Assembly: GCF_051020955.1 (NCBI RefSeq)
Contig: NC_135015.1
Location: forward strand, 7,017,616 to 7,081,615
Origin: Megalopta genalis
Lineage: Eukaryota > Arthropoda > Insecta > Hymenoptera > Halictidae
Direction of reading: 5' to 3'
Length of the DNA stretch: 64,000 bases
A model generated the notes under the pieces. It had not been told where the DNA came from and did no database searches. It worked only from the letters and a program-made list of their open reading frames with translations. Below, one piece after another: positions 12,970-25,176 of this stretch (the first letter of the stretch is position 1; each line of letters begins with the position of its first letter). The position numbers and the translations under genes were made by a program.

Positions 12970-13185
12970 TGGCACAGTGTTCCATGTACGTGCTCATGCC
13001 AATAGTATTGTATAGTCACCGGTCGGACTAGTAACAGATGATTGTCACTACTCAGACAAGTAGTATGTACACATCTCGTTAGACGGTCAAGTACCATGAG
13101 AGAGTCAATGACCAAACAAACAGTATGCAACTGTTGCTAACTAGACAAGTAGTACCAGTCATCCATGTTTAAATACGTAGTACTA
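12970..13185. repeat. Island of degenerate ~29-bp periodic repeat, about eight units
   Basis: Anchors at 12976, 13004, 13030, 13059, 13090, 13122, 13148 and 13176-13179 are spaced 26-32 bp. The best units read CAGACAAGTAGTATG, GGTCAAGTACCATG and TAGACAAGTAGTACC. The array stops just before the TTAA element at 13197. Confidence 0.5.
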
Positions 13186-13196
13186 CTCCAGATGAA

Positions 13197-13804
13197 TTAA
13201 CCCCTTGGCATACAATTGAGCCGTTTATTTTGAAAGTGGCATAAGTCACTTTGTTTTTAAGTCGATATATTTAAAGGTTTGCATTTTAACACGTTTAAAA
13301 ATATGGATGCTAACTTTCGAGAAGATTTGCTTGTATTTGTTATCTCAGGATACTGATATTTTTCTCAGTATAAATAATTTCGTATAAACATTAAAAAATC
13401 ACCACTTTTCATTACGGTAAAGTGACTTATGCCACTTTCAAAATAAACGGCTCAATTATGAGTTGGGGTCATCGTTCATTTCATGTGCCACTGTAGACGT
13501 CAAAAAACGAGTCTAACTCGTCAAGAGCTGTTTTCGGCGGAAGCCGTGCAGTATATTATTAGATTACTCGGTTGCTTCGCTCGTACGTCCATTCTGGTTT
13601 GTTTGCAATGTTCAAGATGTCCCATCCCCCCACCTTCTCGCCAGTATCGATAACAAAGTTGCATTCACAAATCTGTAATTCAAATTTCAAAATAAAACAT
13701 TCTCTTTCTCAGCTTGCACATAATTGTTCAGTTTAGCCAAATTAAATAGTATTTTTCGGACGCATCAAATTCCGTTTTATTTGTATAATATGTCAAGGGG
13801 TTAA
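13197..13804. mobile_element. TTAA-bounded element with a nested second MITE
   Basis: Outer termini are TTAACCCCTTGGCATA and TATGTCAAGGGGTTAA, a 16-bp inverted repeat with one mismatch, each including TTAA. Subtracting the nested insertion at 13218-13453 and its extra AATT leaves about 368 bp of host element. No transposase frame is seen. Confidence 0.7.
13218..13453. mobile_element. MITE with 35-bp TIRs and a 4-bp duplication, copy 1 (236 bp)
   Basis: It begins GAGCCGTTTATTTTGAAAGT and ends with the reverse complement; the inverted repeats are identical over about 35 bp. The target duplication is AATT on both sides (13214-13217, 13454-13457). Four-base duplications occur in superfamilies such as Sola and Chapaev, so the superfamily is open. 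It is inserted inside the TTAA element at 13197-13804. Confidence 0.8.
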
Positions 13805-13954
13805 CAATAGACAGCTAAAATTCTGTTGAACTGCATACATGATCTCTACACATTGATTATTAATAGTTAATTTAAACATTGCGTGAGAGTAGTGAATCTA
13901 AAATCGTGCTAAAATAAAACTAGCCAACAATATTCAAAGAATTTACATCACTTA

Positions 13955-14170
13955 ATGTAAATTCTACCCCATTGTCCTTCAGCTTGTAAACAGAAATGGA
14001 CAATTTGGGAAGAGAAGATACGATTATTCGAAACTTGCAGCTCGTTTTTATAACTGTAAAATCGGCAATTATAAAATCAAGCCGCGAGACTCGAATAATC
14101 GCATCTTCTCTTCCCAAATTGTTCATTTTTGTTTACAAGTTGAAGAAAAATTGGACAGAATTCGTTTGCA
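13955..14170. mobile_element. Mariner-like palindromic MITE, copy 2 (degenerate ends)
   Basis: The arms share GGACAATTTGGGAAGAGAAG and GATTATTCGA with copies 1 and 3, but the outer termini have diverged. Left and right arms are complementary over about 90 bp. End coordinates are approximate. Confidence 0.6.
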
Positions 14171-16440
14171 CCAAAAAAAATTAATCATTTCTGACTTCAA
14201 TATCCCGAATAAATCATACCTACACATACAATAATACTTGAGACAGGCAATGACATTTTCATTTCAAGAAATTTATTAAAAACCATTGCCACACCCGGGT
14301 CAAAAAGAAGTCTACTTGAAGATGGATGCAGCAGCTTGCTTTCACCGGATGTTGGAAACGTGATACGTCGACAAAGATGACTACCTCACCCTTATAGGTG
14401 TGCCGGCGCATACTCGCCTAAACGACCATGAACAAACAAACTCTTTTTTCTGAGTTTCTGTTTGCTCCTCCGTTCCTTCCTCTTCCGTCTGTGACCGTTC
14501 CCATCGCCTTTTTATTACGCAAACTTATACCCAGACCATTTACACGCGGAAACGAAGGCGAAAAAACCGTTCGGTCCCTAATGGATACGCTCCCACGTGA
14601 ATATTACTCGCGTAAATTGCTTCATTGCTTCATCAATGATAGCAAGCTTTATTATCAGCGATTATCAACTAACGGCGATGCTTTCATGCTTTAGGGAGGA
14701 CGATATCAATCGTTTTCGGAAGTAAACTGCTTTTGCACTTATTACAGTGAGATTCGTCTTCGAAAAACAGATTTTGCATTTGGATGCAACGTAAAATGTT
14801 TTCAGTTTCTGCACGTTTCAGTTTGTTACGTTTCGTCTGTCTTAAAACTCGTTTTAACTTTTTAACACTGTACAAAGTGATTTTAAACACTAAATATCTG
14901 TCTGTCTTGCCAAACTTTCGAAAATGCGAAACGCATTTTCATAAGAACTTATTTAAAAGGATATTAGTTCCATTAAATATTTAATTGTAATGTGTCCGCT
15001 ACCGTTAATAGCGAAATAGGATTCCTGGAATTACTGGGAACGAAATAAATTCAAACGGGATTTTTCGAAAATCACTGAAACTTTCCGCAACTCTTAATTA
15101 GAATGATGTTTCGAGGGAACTCGATTATTTCCAACGTGAAACAAAGTTACCGTAACATTTTATTGTATATTTTTCGGCCCCATTTTCCCGTACAAATTCC
15201 CACTTCTCGTATGAACGTTTTGTTGACACTCTCTATGTACATTATCTCCGCTAAGTATTTTATGCAGCCATTTTAGCTAAACGTTAATTACTACACCGCG
15301 GATCTCTATGCATTCATAATGGGGGCAGGTCGGCGAAACTCTATAAAACGATTAGGCTAACAAGAATTAATGAAGTTCTCACATCGCTTTTTAATTCGCC
15401 GAATCTCTTCGTTGACGAACCGAATTTTTCGCTATTCTTGCTTCTTTCTGATCCAACGTACGATAATCGATATCTGCATGCATAACGCGACGACGCGAGG
15501 GCGAGTTTCTTATATGACCTTGTTAGAGCTACGTCGACGTGTAATAAAAGTGACAAGGTCAACAAAAATTACACAGCATCCGAGGCAACGGGGAAACAGT
15601 GTCCAAGAATCGTGAAGCGTACGGAAGATGTTATTGAAAAGCCTCGTCCGATAAAGTATCCCTGATCTTCATCGTGCGCGGAGGAGATTTCTATGAGAAA
15701 GGATGTAGGCGGATTAGAATGTTAGCAGGCCAAAGAAAAAGAGGCGAGGAGGAGGCAACCATTTTACTAGAGAACGATCAGGGATAAGAGAGGGGACCTT
15801 AAGGAGCTTACACTGATGACAATGTAGACGCTTCGGAAACGAAGAGCGAAACGTTTCCGGGGAACGAAACGGTTCGTTTTCTTTTCTCATGTATTAGTAA
15901 TCAACCGAGCTCAGACTATGCTGCTGCCAATTCCGAGGGAAACGATCCGGCTGGCACTTTCCGAGTAGTTGGTCATTTCCTGTGTCCGGATTATCCCGGC
16001 CCATGAATTTTTAATGATGCTGTTGAAGAGTAATAGTGGCTTGCACGATGGATAATCAAAGGGTGTTAGATGGGAATTCGCAGCGATCTCTATACACAAT
16101 TACAGTTTAAGCCCGAGGAACAGACATCGCAGATAATGGAATAGTAAAACACAATACTGTAGCTATTTAACGGAATTTATGGCGTCGGTAGACTCGCCAG
16201 TTATTTGATTATTTCATATACGAACATAGTTCATAATTTCAGATTATGCGTACTTATTAGATTCCATGAACCATTCCGAAACGTAGTTTCTCAACTGCTG
16301 TTAATTGTGAAACCCAAAAATTTCGTTTACCGACGAAGAGAACGATAATGTGACATTTAGCTTTCGTGCTAGTAAATATACGTTTTCTGTGGAAACTTTG
16401 AATAATGATTCGTGAATTGGAGACTGATATAATGGTATTA

Positions 16441-17035
16441 GATCAGTTAAAGATAATTTAAAATTGTTTAAATGATTATTCTGATGGCTGTAAAATAACG
16501 GGATTTTTGGAACTTTCGACCAGCGTCAAATGAACGTACTAATTTCAAAGCTTGTGAGAACGTCGCGACCTATCTGTTCAAAAAAATACTGATTTCATCT
16601 AAAGTTATAGAAACTTAATCAGAGCAGCACAGGAAAAATAGATCAGTTAAAGACAATTTAAAATTGTTTAAAGGATTAATCTGATGGCTGTAAAATGACG
16701 GGATTTTTGGAACTTTCGACCAGCGTTAAATGAACGTACTAATTTCAAAGCTTGTGAGAACGTCGCGACCAATCTGTTCAAAAAAATACTGATTTCATCT
16801 AAAGTTATAGAAACTTAATCAGAGCAGCACAGGAAAAATAGATCAGTTAAAGACAATTTAAAATTGTTTAAAGGATTATTCTGATGGCTGTAAAATGACG
16901 GGATTTTTGGAACTTTCGACCAGCGTTAAATGAACGTACTAATTTCAAAACTTGTGAGAACGTCGCAACCTGTCTGTTCAAAAAAATACTGATTTCATCT
17001 AAAGTTACAGAAACTTAATCAGAGCAGCACAGGAG
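16441..17035. repeat. 200-bp tandem repeat, three units
   Basis: GATCAGTTAAAGA begins at 16441, 16641 and 16841, and the third unit ends near 17035. Units are about 95-98% identical and include GATGGCTGTAAAAT and AACTTTCGACCAGCG. Unit length and homogeneity suggest a small satellite or recent amplification. Confidence 0.92.
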
Positions 17036-17429
17036 AAAAGACCAAATATCTATTTGCGCAATAAGATAGAATCCTCGATTATTAAAAATCGAAACATTGG
17101 AGTATTGCAGCTCAGACAAGAACAAAGTATTCATTAAAAATGTACACCCTTGAAATGAATCGGCTGATTGTCAAGATAATCGTTTTTCGTTTCGTTTCGA
17201 ATATACGAAAACGAATGGTCGGGCATTAAATAACATTAATCCTCGACAATCACGGAATTCTGTTCGTTCTCTTTCACAAAGGCTGTTCAATTTGTTCCCT
17301 TTTTTTTTTTGTTTAAATGGAAGAGACGTACTTTCGATACTTCGAGCAATGATTTTCGATGGGTACAGGCACGGCGACAGAAAGAACGAACAGCCGAAAC
17401 GTGTTCGGTCGATCACTGAAACGCGATTG

Positions 17430-17965
17430 AAACGTCAAATATAAAAGTCCTTTGGCTGCGATCGGCACAAACGTTGACACAGATACTGTGCTTTCACTGG
17501 CCGGTCTTCTCTCCCATCCGAACCCACTGTCCGATCAAGCCCGCAGGGGTTAAGTGGACGAAGAGAATTTCGGTAGGGATCTGCGGCCGTGTACGACCGC
17601 GGTCGCGTCTCGCCGCGTTTCACGGCTAAATTGCCGTTTCACGATTGGCAGCCCGTCAACGATTCGATGCTCGAGCAGATCCGACCACTGTTATCATTAT
17701 ATGTACGCGTTCCGGCAGGATGTCTGTGGTCAGGTGATACGCGACACAAGACCGCATGGGCCAACGTACGTATTTTTGTCATCGGAACCGCCGTTGCCCA
17801 TGATCCCCCATTCGGAATGACGTTTCGGTCGACGGGGTCGGGAACGAGAAGTGGGGGACGGGGGGAGGCCAAAGGGGAACCAGTGACGGGGGTCGCGAGA
17901 ACGCCACTCGGTAGCCCGAAACCCGCAGCAGGTGAAACAGAATCGACACAAACGATGTTCTAACC
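17430..17965. other. GC-rich island with overlapping chance frames
   Basis: High CpG, with open frames of 73-124 codons in several frames on both strands. None has recognisable motifs. I treat it as non-coding, possibly a promoter or regulatory element. Confidence 0.25.
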
Positions 17966-18257
17966 GAATCGAAATTGTTGAAAGGATTTTACAGCAATTT
18001 TGATCTTTCCTCCGTTCCGACAGAGAAATCGGAATTCGAAGTCTAGTTCAGACGGGCTTATAGTAATCTCTATATCGGCAGAATGGATCAGGACATCAAG
18101 AGAGCTTCGTGCCTCGATTCAAATACGGTACGACATCGATCACAGCTTGGCTGGCCGCTGCGCGAATACAAAACGCGGGCTAGTACTTAATCGGACTAGT
18201 GGAATAAATCCGTTTTTGATCAGACAACTACAAAACGACGTGGAAATAGTAGAGTAG

Positions 18258-18281
18258 GAATTGCTCCTGTTGGAGCAATTC
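18258..18281. repeat. 10-bp stem hairpin
   Basis: GAATTGCTCC, loop TGTT, GGAGCAATTC. A perfect short hairpin with no known partner gene. Confidence 0.7.
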
Positions 18282-18632
18282 TAATTAATCTCGCTCGTAG
18301 TCGAACGAATGGAAAAAAAAGATCGGCATTAACGAAATCAATGGAATCAATAACGCCAGTGGCAGGACCATAATCCTGGCAAATTGTATTCGAGCATCAT
18401 AATATAAAAACGAGTGTGTACGTTTTTTAAGGTAGAAAATTTGATAATTTCACGGCGATTGATACGAAAAGTTATCTGCGATTAAGGAATGAAGCTTCTT
18501 TCATGCGGCTTACACTTTTTTTTACATTATTTCGCTTTTGGAAAAGAACAGCAGCGTGTATCATTTTATTAATATCCTTCATAAATATTGGTACCCTATT
18601 ATCCAATTTTAATTAACGCTCAAACGGTTCTT

Positions 18633-18744
18633 GGAACAATCGTATTATTACGGCGACTTGTCCAAATCAAGTCGCTGTAATGTGGTGGACAACCCCTAAA
18701 GAAATCATTGAAGATAAGGGTTGCCGTAGAACTATTGTGCCACA
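18633..18744 (+). ncRNA. Candidate structured RNA (closing stem plus two hairpins)
   Basis: Stem 1 pairs 18647-18660 with 18668-18681 (14 bp, one wobble, 7-base loop). Stem 2 pairs GGACAACCC near 18687 with GGGTTGCC at 18718-18725. An outer helix pairs GGAACAAT (18633-18640) with ATTGTGCC (18734-18741), directly followed by ACA. This would be a three-way junction of about 110 nt. It does not match the hairpin-hinge-hairpin order of H/ACA RNAs. It may equally be an old palindromic transposon. Confidence 0.2.
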
Positions 18745-18987
18745 GACAGTCGGGAGTCGAGATCCGTCGTATAATTGATATTGTATTATAATATCGTAAA
18801 TAGAATGCCGCGACGCATAACTCTTAGAGTCAATGAACGAATATTTACGATTTTGACCGCATATTTTTCGATAGGAGCGGAATTAACTCATCCCATGAAT
18901 AATGCGAATTTCTTTCCATATAATAAAAATTTGGTATCATCTATGGAATAACCAGATGAAATAGGTTTGAAATCGTCCTAACTAAAT

Positions 18988-19035
18988 TCGATAAGTAAAA
19001 TGAGACCTGTAGAGATCCGACAAGTAGCGCGAGAA
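18988..19035. repeat. Two units of the ~29-bp AAGTAG repeat
   Basis: ATAAGTAAAATG anchors at 18994 and CCGACAAGTAGCGCG at 19023, 29 bp apart. A single further match, TGCAAGTAGTACC, lies at 51558-51570. Confidence 0.3.
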
Positions 19036-19379
19036 CAACCTAGAACACCACAAACTTATTAGAAAATTACTAGAACATTACATACTCATTACATGTTATA
19101 TAAATAAACGATACATACAATCATTCCTGCGTCAGTCGGCGAAATAAGCAATCACGATCGCGATTACATACTTGTAAGTCTATTTTTTGCAAACGTAAAA
19201 CAATAAAATTGCACAGTACGTATGTAAGCCAAACAAGCTCGAAGAGTTGAGGACTGCTCCGGGAATGCTTCTAAAATGGGACAATCTTTACGACGATCAT
19301 TGTACACGGTCCACAGCATTCCTACGTGATTACACGCGCAAAACTACAAAGCCTGCCGTCACCAATTGACCAGGTTCGT

Positions 19380-20180
19380 TTCCTCAACGACGAATTCCGC
19401 CGCCGTAAACGTGATCGCCCTTTTATCTCGACCATCGCTTAACGAGTCGCCCCTCCCGTAAACGCAATTTTATTATTACGATCGTCTGAAGAGTCCGCTT
19501 TAAGAGCAATACTCCGTGCCTCTAAAAGATTCATGAAAATGGCGACGTGGAACGGTTCGGTCCTTCCATAAGCAAAACCGCCATCATTCTGTCGCGACTT
19601 GTCTCTGTGTTATCGCGGCGATAAGTCAACTCTCTGAAGAAAATCGAGCAGGCTCGAAGTGGGGGCGGCGGATCGCGGGGTGAACGGTGAGGATGACGGC
19701 TGGGTGGGTAGCGCAGAGTGGCACAGAAGCGCAGAATTTAATAACCATAGGTTCTGACGCGGGGGTGGCTCCGCCTAAGACATGGATGTAATCTTGGCGG
19801 GGTAACTCATACGTTAGGATCTGGACGACACATTCCAGCGTAGCTAACAAACGCTGCCAAGATCCTGTCTCGCTTCATCGAACCGCCGAACAAGGGGCAA
19901 CCGGGAGATGCCATAATTCTAATTTTATTACCGGGAGAAGATGCCGCTTTTGCGGGACGGCCCCGCGAACGAGAACCCGAATTTATGGGCAATTTTTCTT
20001 ATTAATTTTCGTAAGTTCGACATGCGAGCCGGCGCCGCGACAATACCGCCCCCACTTCTCGCCCAGACACTCGTCTGGAACATCCGCCGTGACGCAAGAA
20101 AGCGAACTTGACGCGGGGGAACGTATTTTCACCCTCTTCTAGAGGTTATTGAGCATTCTTATCCCCCCCCCCCCCCGTCC
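19380..20180. other. GC-rich non-coding region with a poly(C) tract
   Basis: Mixed CpG-rich and AATTTTATTA-type blocks (19440-20100) with no convincing frame, ending in a run of about 14 C at 20163-20176. It may be conserved non-coding DNA. Confidence 0.25.
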
Positions 20181-21487
20181 ACGCTTCTTTTTATAGGGCA
20201 TTCATAAGAAAAATTCGTTTTATTAAGCTTTTTAATACATGAATGTAAAAGCAGTTTTCCTTTCGAGAGGCTCTTAGAGAATGATGATTGCTACCGGAGT
20301 ACGGTGGTTATGGCCGGCTCGTCCTTGACACTGTAATGGTTTACGTGTTCTCCTGCAGACTTTACTTTCTCTATTCTCCCCGTTTTTACTCGGCATTCTA
20401 TTCTTTCTTATTTTACGATTTGATCTCGTGGAAGAATGTAAGTACGAAGCATGGAACGAAATTTTCTTATACAATATATTAAAGAATCCCGAAACTTTTT
20501 TATGAAATTCAAATTTCCCATCTGTACGATTTGTGTAATTGATACAATGATTATCGTGTAATAATTACTATTATCTATATATTTGTGTAATTATATATAC
20601 TATAATATATTAAATTTAAATCTGTAATCTGTAATATAATTTAATACTATATATAGTATAGTATTTAATACTATATTAAATTATATATAATATTACATTA
20701 GTAATGTAATCATTTCTTCTATTCAACAAAATTAAGTGCATTGTAAATAACAGATTTAATAGATCTCAACAATTAAACGGAAATAAAGCTATGCAATTTG
20801 TTAAGACACGGGATTAGATCGACAATAAGGAACGTCTGATCTCAAAAGCTTGCATCATGAAACCGAAGAACGGAATCTATATTGACAGTTATGTTACAGG
20901 TAGCAATGTTACCAATCGATAGCCCCGTTTCATGAACTTGCGAAGGAGATGAACGAGAAAAGGGAAGAAAGGATACGTTGAACGCTGACAACAGACAAAG
21001 AGTTTGGGTTACCGAGGACTGACGAAATTTTTTGGACACGTTAGAACGGGAAGGAGCGGCCCCGACGTTTCGAACTAGTGAATAATGGAAGGTGACGAAC
21101 GGATGCCTGGCGGTGGATCTGCGAAGTGGCACGGGCCGGCAAACGGAGAAAAAAGAAGGAATAGAAAATTGCACGGTAAACTCGTGCCACCGTTTCCACC
21201 TCGCCGTGGTAAATTGAGAGTAAACAAGCGTGGCAGACGAGGACGGGAAAATATTTCGTAACGGGCGAGGAATCGCGAAGGAATCCGCCAATGAATACCT
21301 TGAAATCCATACGACGCATAATTGCGCAAATACCGTGTCACCGTGAAAAAGCATTTTTCCGATAGTTGACAACATCTTGCGCTTTTTGCAAGGCTGCTTT
21401 TTCATACATCATTTACGCCTTCGTTGCGCAGGATGTTTTGTTGATCGTGCAGTCACCTTCAAAAAATTATTACAGTGAAAGAAATAC

Positions 21488-21792
21488 GGGGTGCACCAAA
21501 ATTATGGTATTTCCAGGAAATGAGGGATTCCTGAGGTCATTTGAAGCAACTTTTTCCTTAGCAAAAATGCGGTCTGCCGTTTCGTTTACGAGTTATTAAC
21601 GAAAAACACTGACCAATGATATGCGAGAACAGCTGACGCGAGGCGGCCAAGCCAACGAGCGGTCTCATTGGTCACAATTTTTCGTCATTAACTTGTAAAC
21701 GAATCGGCAGATCGCATTTTCGCTAAGGAAAAAGTTACTTCAAATGACCTCAGGAATCCCTGATTTTTCGGAAGTACCATAATTTTGGGACA
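21488..21792. mobile_element. Long-armed foldback MITE (GGGTGCACCAAAATTATGG type)
   Basis: Two arms of about 130 bp are inverted copies: CACCAAAATTATGGTA, GGGATTCCTGAGGTCATTTG and TTTTTCCTTAGC recur as complements on the right. Only about 45 bp of unique loop, GC-rich, lies between them. The right end (CATAATTTTGGGACAT) abuts a mariner-like MITE. Superfamily unknown. Confidence 0.7.
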
Positions 21793-22013
21793 TATTATTT
21801 ATTTTATTATGTATAACTTTTTCAACGCAAAAATGGACAATTTGGGAAGAAGAGAATAAGATTATTCGAACCTTCCGGCTCGTTTTTATAGTTACCAATA
21901 TATAAAAATATAATATAAAAACCAACCGCAAGGCTCGAATAATCGTATCTCCTCTTCCCAAATTGTCCATTTTTGTGCACAATCTGAGCATCAATTAGGG
22001 AGAATTTACTGTA
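21793..22013. mobile_element. Mariner-like palindromic MITE, copy 3
   Basis: The right end is intact (ATTAGGGAGAATTTACTGTA); the left terminus is eroded next to another element. The inner arms repeat GGACAATTTGGGAAG and GATTATTCGA in inverted orientation around a short AT-rich loop. Confidence 0.6.
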
Positions 22014-22703
22014 TACGTAAAAGTAAATAATTCCAATGGGTTCTAAACAAACGATCACTGCAAAATTGTCATTTTGTTTACGATACTATTGTAAAATTTT
22101 ACTAATTTACTTAATATATATATTTTTTTCGCGACAAAGCGTATATGTAAACTGAGAATATAACATTCCTGAAAAATAGCTTCAGGTGAGGCTATGGCAA
22201 CGGAGTTTTAGGCAGGTACTCTAGACGTTCTTGGATGACGAAACAGCTCGAAGATCTCCTTTAATAGGTAGACGTTCTATATCTTCAAACTATCTAGAAT
22301 TTCTCAAAGTACCTGCCGTATCAAATATATAACGGCTGCTTCCAAGTAAGACGAAAGTATTACTGTATTGTGGAAGTTTAATACTTGATACTTAAATGCT
22401 TGTAGATAAATCTGTTACGTATCGTTTCATCAAGTGGGCTACTGTTACTCGCCGACGAAGCTGGGGAAAATGCTTATGACGAGGAAACACAAATTTAAAC
22501 TGTTAAGATTTTCGACTGATGAGAACCCGTATAAAAAGTGCGAGGAAATCTGATCGAATCGTTTAACGTAAGAACGGGATAATGTCGTGTTCTCGTTCGT
22601 GTAAATCGGACATTTTATTTTGCAACACAAAACGTATTTAAAGACGTTTTCACTGAAACTATATCCAATCATAGAGACGCGAAATTTGTTAATGTTTTGT
22701 TAA

Positions 22704-23146
22704 TATACAGGGTGTCCCAGGTTTTAAAAATTGTCACTATATTCTATGGCACAAAGTAAGAAAAAAATGTTATGTAAACATAGGTCATACAGAGCTTTAT
22801 TAAGAAGTTATGACAAAAATTCAGAATAGGAATAGTAATCAACTAAAAAAAAAAATAAAAAAATAAAAAAAATCTTCGATCGATGTCAATCATGTATTGT
22901 CAACAACGGTAGGCATTTCGAAATGTATTAATAAACATAGCTTACATAAACGCACGGCATGTGCTGATCTATTCAAGCCAATGCTCGCAGTAACAGCAAG
23001 TTGATTACTATTCCTATTCTGAATTTTTGTTATAACTTCTTAATAAAGCTCTATGTGACCTATGTTTACATAACATTTTTTTCTTACTTTGTGCCATAGA
23101 ATACACTGACAAAGTTTGAACATTAAAACCTGGGTCACCATGTATA
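22704..23146. mobile_element. Foldback element with about 150-bp arms (ACAGGGTGTCCCAGG type)
   Basis: Left end TATACAGGGTGTCCCAGG; right end complements to TATACATGGTGACCCAGG. The arms share ATTCTATGGCACAAAGTAAG and AATAGTAATCAACT in inverted orientation. The centre contains an A-rich tract and a short unique segment. No transposase frame. A TA duplication is plausible. Confidence 0.65.
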
Positions 23147-23883
23147 CTGTTATACACAACCGACTCTCAAACTATTAACACAGTTCATTTTTAATACTCA
23201 GAAGACCATGTTCGATATTAAAAGTTATAAACAATTGTGAGAACTAATTCATTTCATCACCAATCAACCAAACTCATTTCAATTTTAAATAGTTGGAAAG
23301 CAGTTATCTTTTATAACATCTTTTTTAATCTTACACACTATTTATACTGTCTTATACATTTATTTATATCTAATTTAAATTATAAATATGAGAGTTGCTA
23401 TTGTTATACCAGTGAATTTACTTTGATTACTATTCAAATGCGAAACGTTTATAGAATACTTCGTTAAGGAAATTCGAAAATCCGAGTCTTAGAATCGATC
23501 GTCAGGCTCGTGTCACTCTGGGCTACAGGAAAAGAGTGCAAACACTCGGAAACCATAAATTGGGCCCTCCCCCGTATTCCATGAGGGCTTAGGGGCTCAA
23601 CGACTACGTGACTGCAGCGCAGGGCATTTTCGGCGGAATCGTCAGCATGGAGGAATGTTTCCGAGGCGACGAATTTGGTTACAGTCGTTGAAAGTATACT
23701 TGGACAACGGGATAGATATTAAAAAGAGAAATTTATGTATTCAAGATAACTCGAATTGAAATCCACGTATCAAAATTCAACAAATATCACATACTAAAGA
23801 TCAGTGTCAATTTAATTTGAACATTACGATAACATTGGTGATTTTGTTCCTCCGCCCCGATCTCTTCTGTCTCTAACTTGCAA

Positions 23884-24132
23884 TTAACACGTTCCGTGCC
23901 GAGCTCTTTTTACTCGAATCTTCACACTTTGATATTTTACTAAAACTTGATGTATTACGTGCAATTATTAATTCTCGTACACATAACAACGTAACAAAAA
24001 CTTATCAACGCCCATTCTTGCGGTGGAAATTGATTCTTCGGTTCTAAATTTCTTGTAAACAATTTGTTCAGTTCACTAAGTAAACATGCAAGCGTGTACC
24101 ATCGATGGTACACGTGGCACGGAACGTGTTAA
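23884..24132 (+). mobile_element. piggyBac-like MITE, copy C (249 bp)
   Basis: Full-length copy between TTAA duplications. It differs from copy A at one visible position in the left subterminal region (GAGCTCTTTTT instead of GAGCTTTTTTT). Confidence 0.85.
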
Positions 24133-24419
24133 TGCAGGATAAAACAAAATAAGATCTTCTATTTATGCAAAATAATCGACATAACGTGTATGTATATATG
24201 TGTTTATGTGTGTATGTATGTATGTACGATGACATGTTATGTTCAATTGTCGTTCATACTGCTCGATGTGAAGACATCCGTTCTGTTATCGATTTTCCGT
24301 CTATATTTTTACCCATCATATTACATTGCACATTATTTACAAAACTCTGTATTTATTAAACAGTGTCATCTATATCGATTATCAGCATCATAGCCATCAG
24401 TGTCCGGCACTAGGCGAAT

Positions 24420-25135
24420 TCCTCTCCGTTCCCTCGTATGCTTAGTGAATTGTAACGTTCCGCTCTGCGCCAATTAATGGTAATAACAAACTCTCCCGTG
24501 AAAGATCTCTAAACGACGAACTTAGTCTTCCGGACTGTCTGCTTGTTTCCAGTAATATCGCGAGACGCGTGCGTTTCGAATTGCACGTGTTGCATCCGGC
24601 TCTTCCGTTGACGGGCTGGTATTGCGCTGTCGGCAAGGTCTGCGTCCACTCATCCATCACCCTGAGAAGCACGCAGAGTCCCGGGATCGCGATGGAAGAG
24701 CCGTTCGAGCCATCGGAAAGACCTTTCCACAGCGTTTAACGACGATGTTATGATTCGCGCACGCGAGATCCGAAATCCAGTCGGATCCAGCCCGCCCGGC
24801 CGACTCGATCTTGTTCATCGCGAAATCCGCGTACGGCGACGCTTTATCGTTCGCGCGCAATTTTCCCGTGCAGCCGTCCAGGAGAATCGTCAACGGGAAA
24901 GTTTCTTCGGTCATGCTCCCCCGTAGCCCGACAGTTTTCATAAAACGACTTTGAGTCGATCAAAGGGGAACCCATTTCGAAAACTTTCCGCGGTCATCCC
25001 GGCAATAGACCTCCCGTCGCGTCGACGGAATCAATAAAATGGCTGCATTTAGTTCGAACGTGTTCTTTTCGTCTCTTTCGATATTCGGGATGTGTGTTCG
25101 TCTTTCGTTCGAGTGAGCGCGGGATGCGCGTGACA
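24420..25135. other. GC-rich non-coding island
   Basis: CpG-rich, with a 94-codon frame on the minus strand (24657-24941) and a 76-codon frame (24442-24672). Neither shows family features or clear splice boundaries. Left as unassigned. Confidence 0.25.
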
Positions 25136-25176
25136 ATTTGAAGAACTGATTTGTGAGGATGCTAATCTCGATTTTA

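Noticed and set aside
12970..13185. About 29-bp periodic repeats considered as a CRISPR array
   Set aside because: The recurring part is only about 10 degenerate bases, spacing varies, and the genome is eukaryotic with no cas genes.
19005..19030. CCTGTAGAGATCCGA resembling the miR-10 seed region
   Set aside because: It has an inserted base relative to miR-10, and no precursor hairpin surrounds it.
20842..21405. 187-codon minus-strand frame with two overlapping frames (92 and 88 codons)
   Set aside because: Several overlapping frames on one strand in a GC-rich patch, with no motif, start context or splice pattern. More likely absence of stops by composition.
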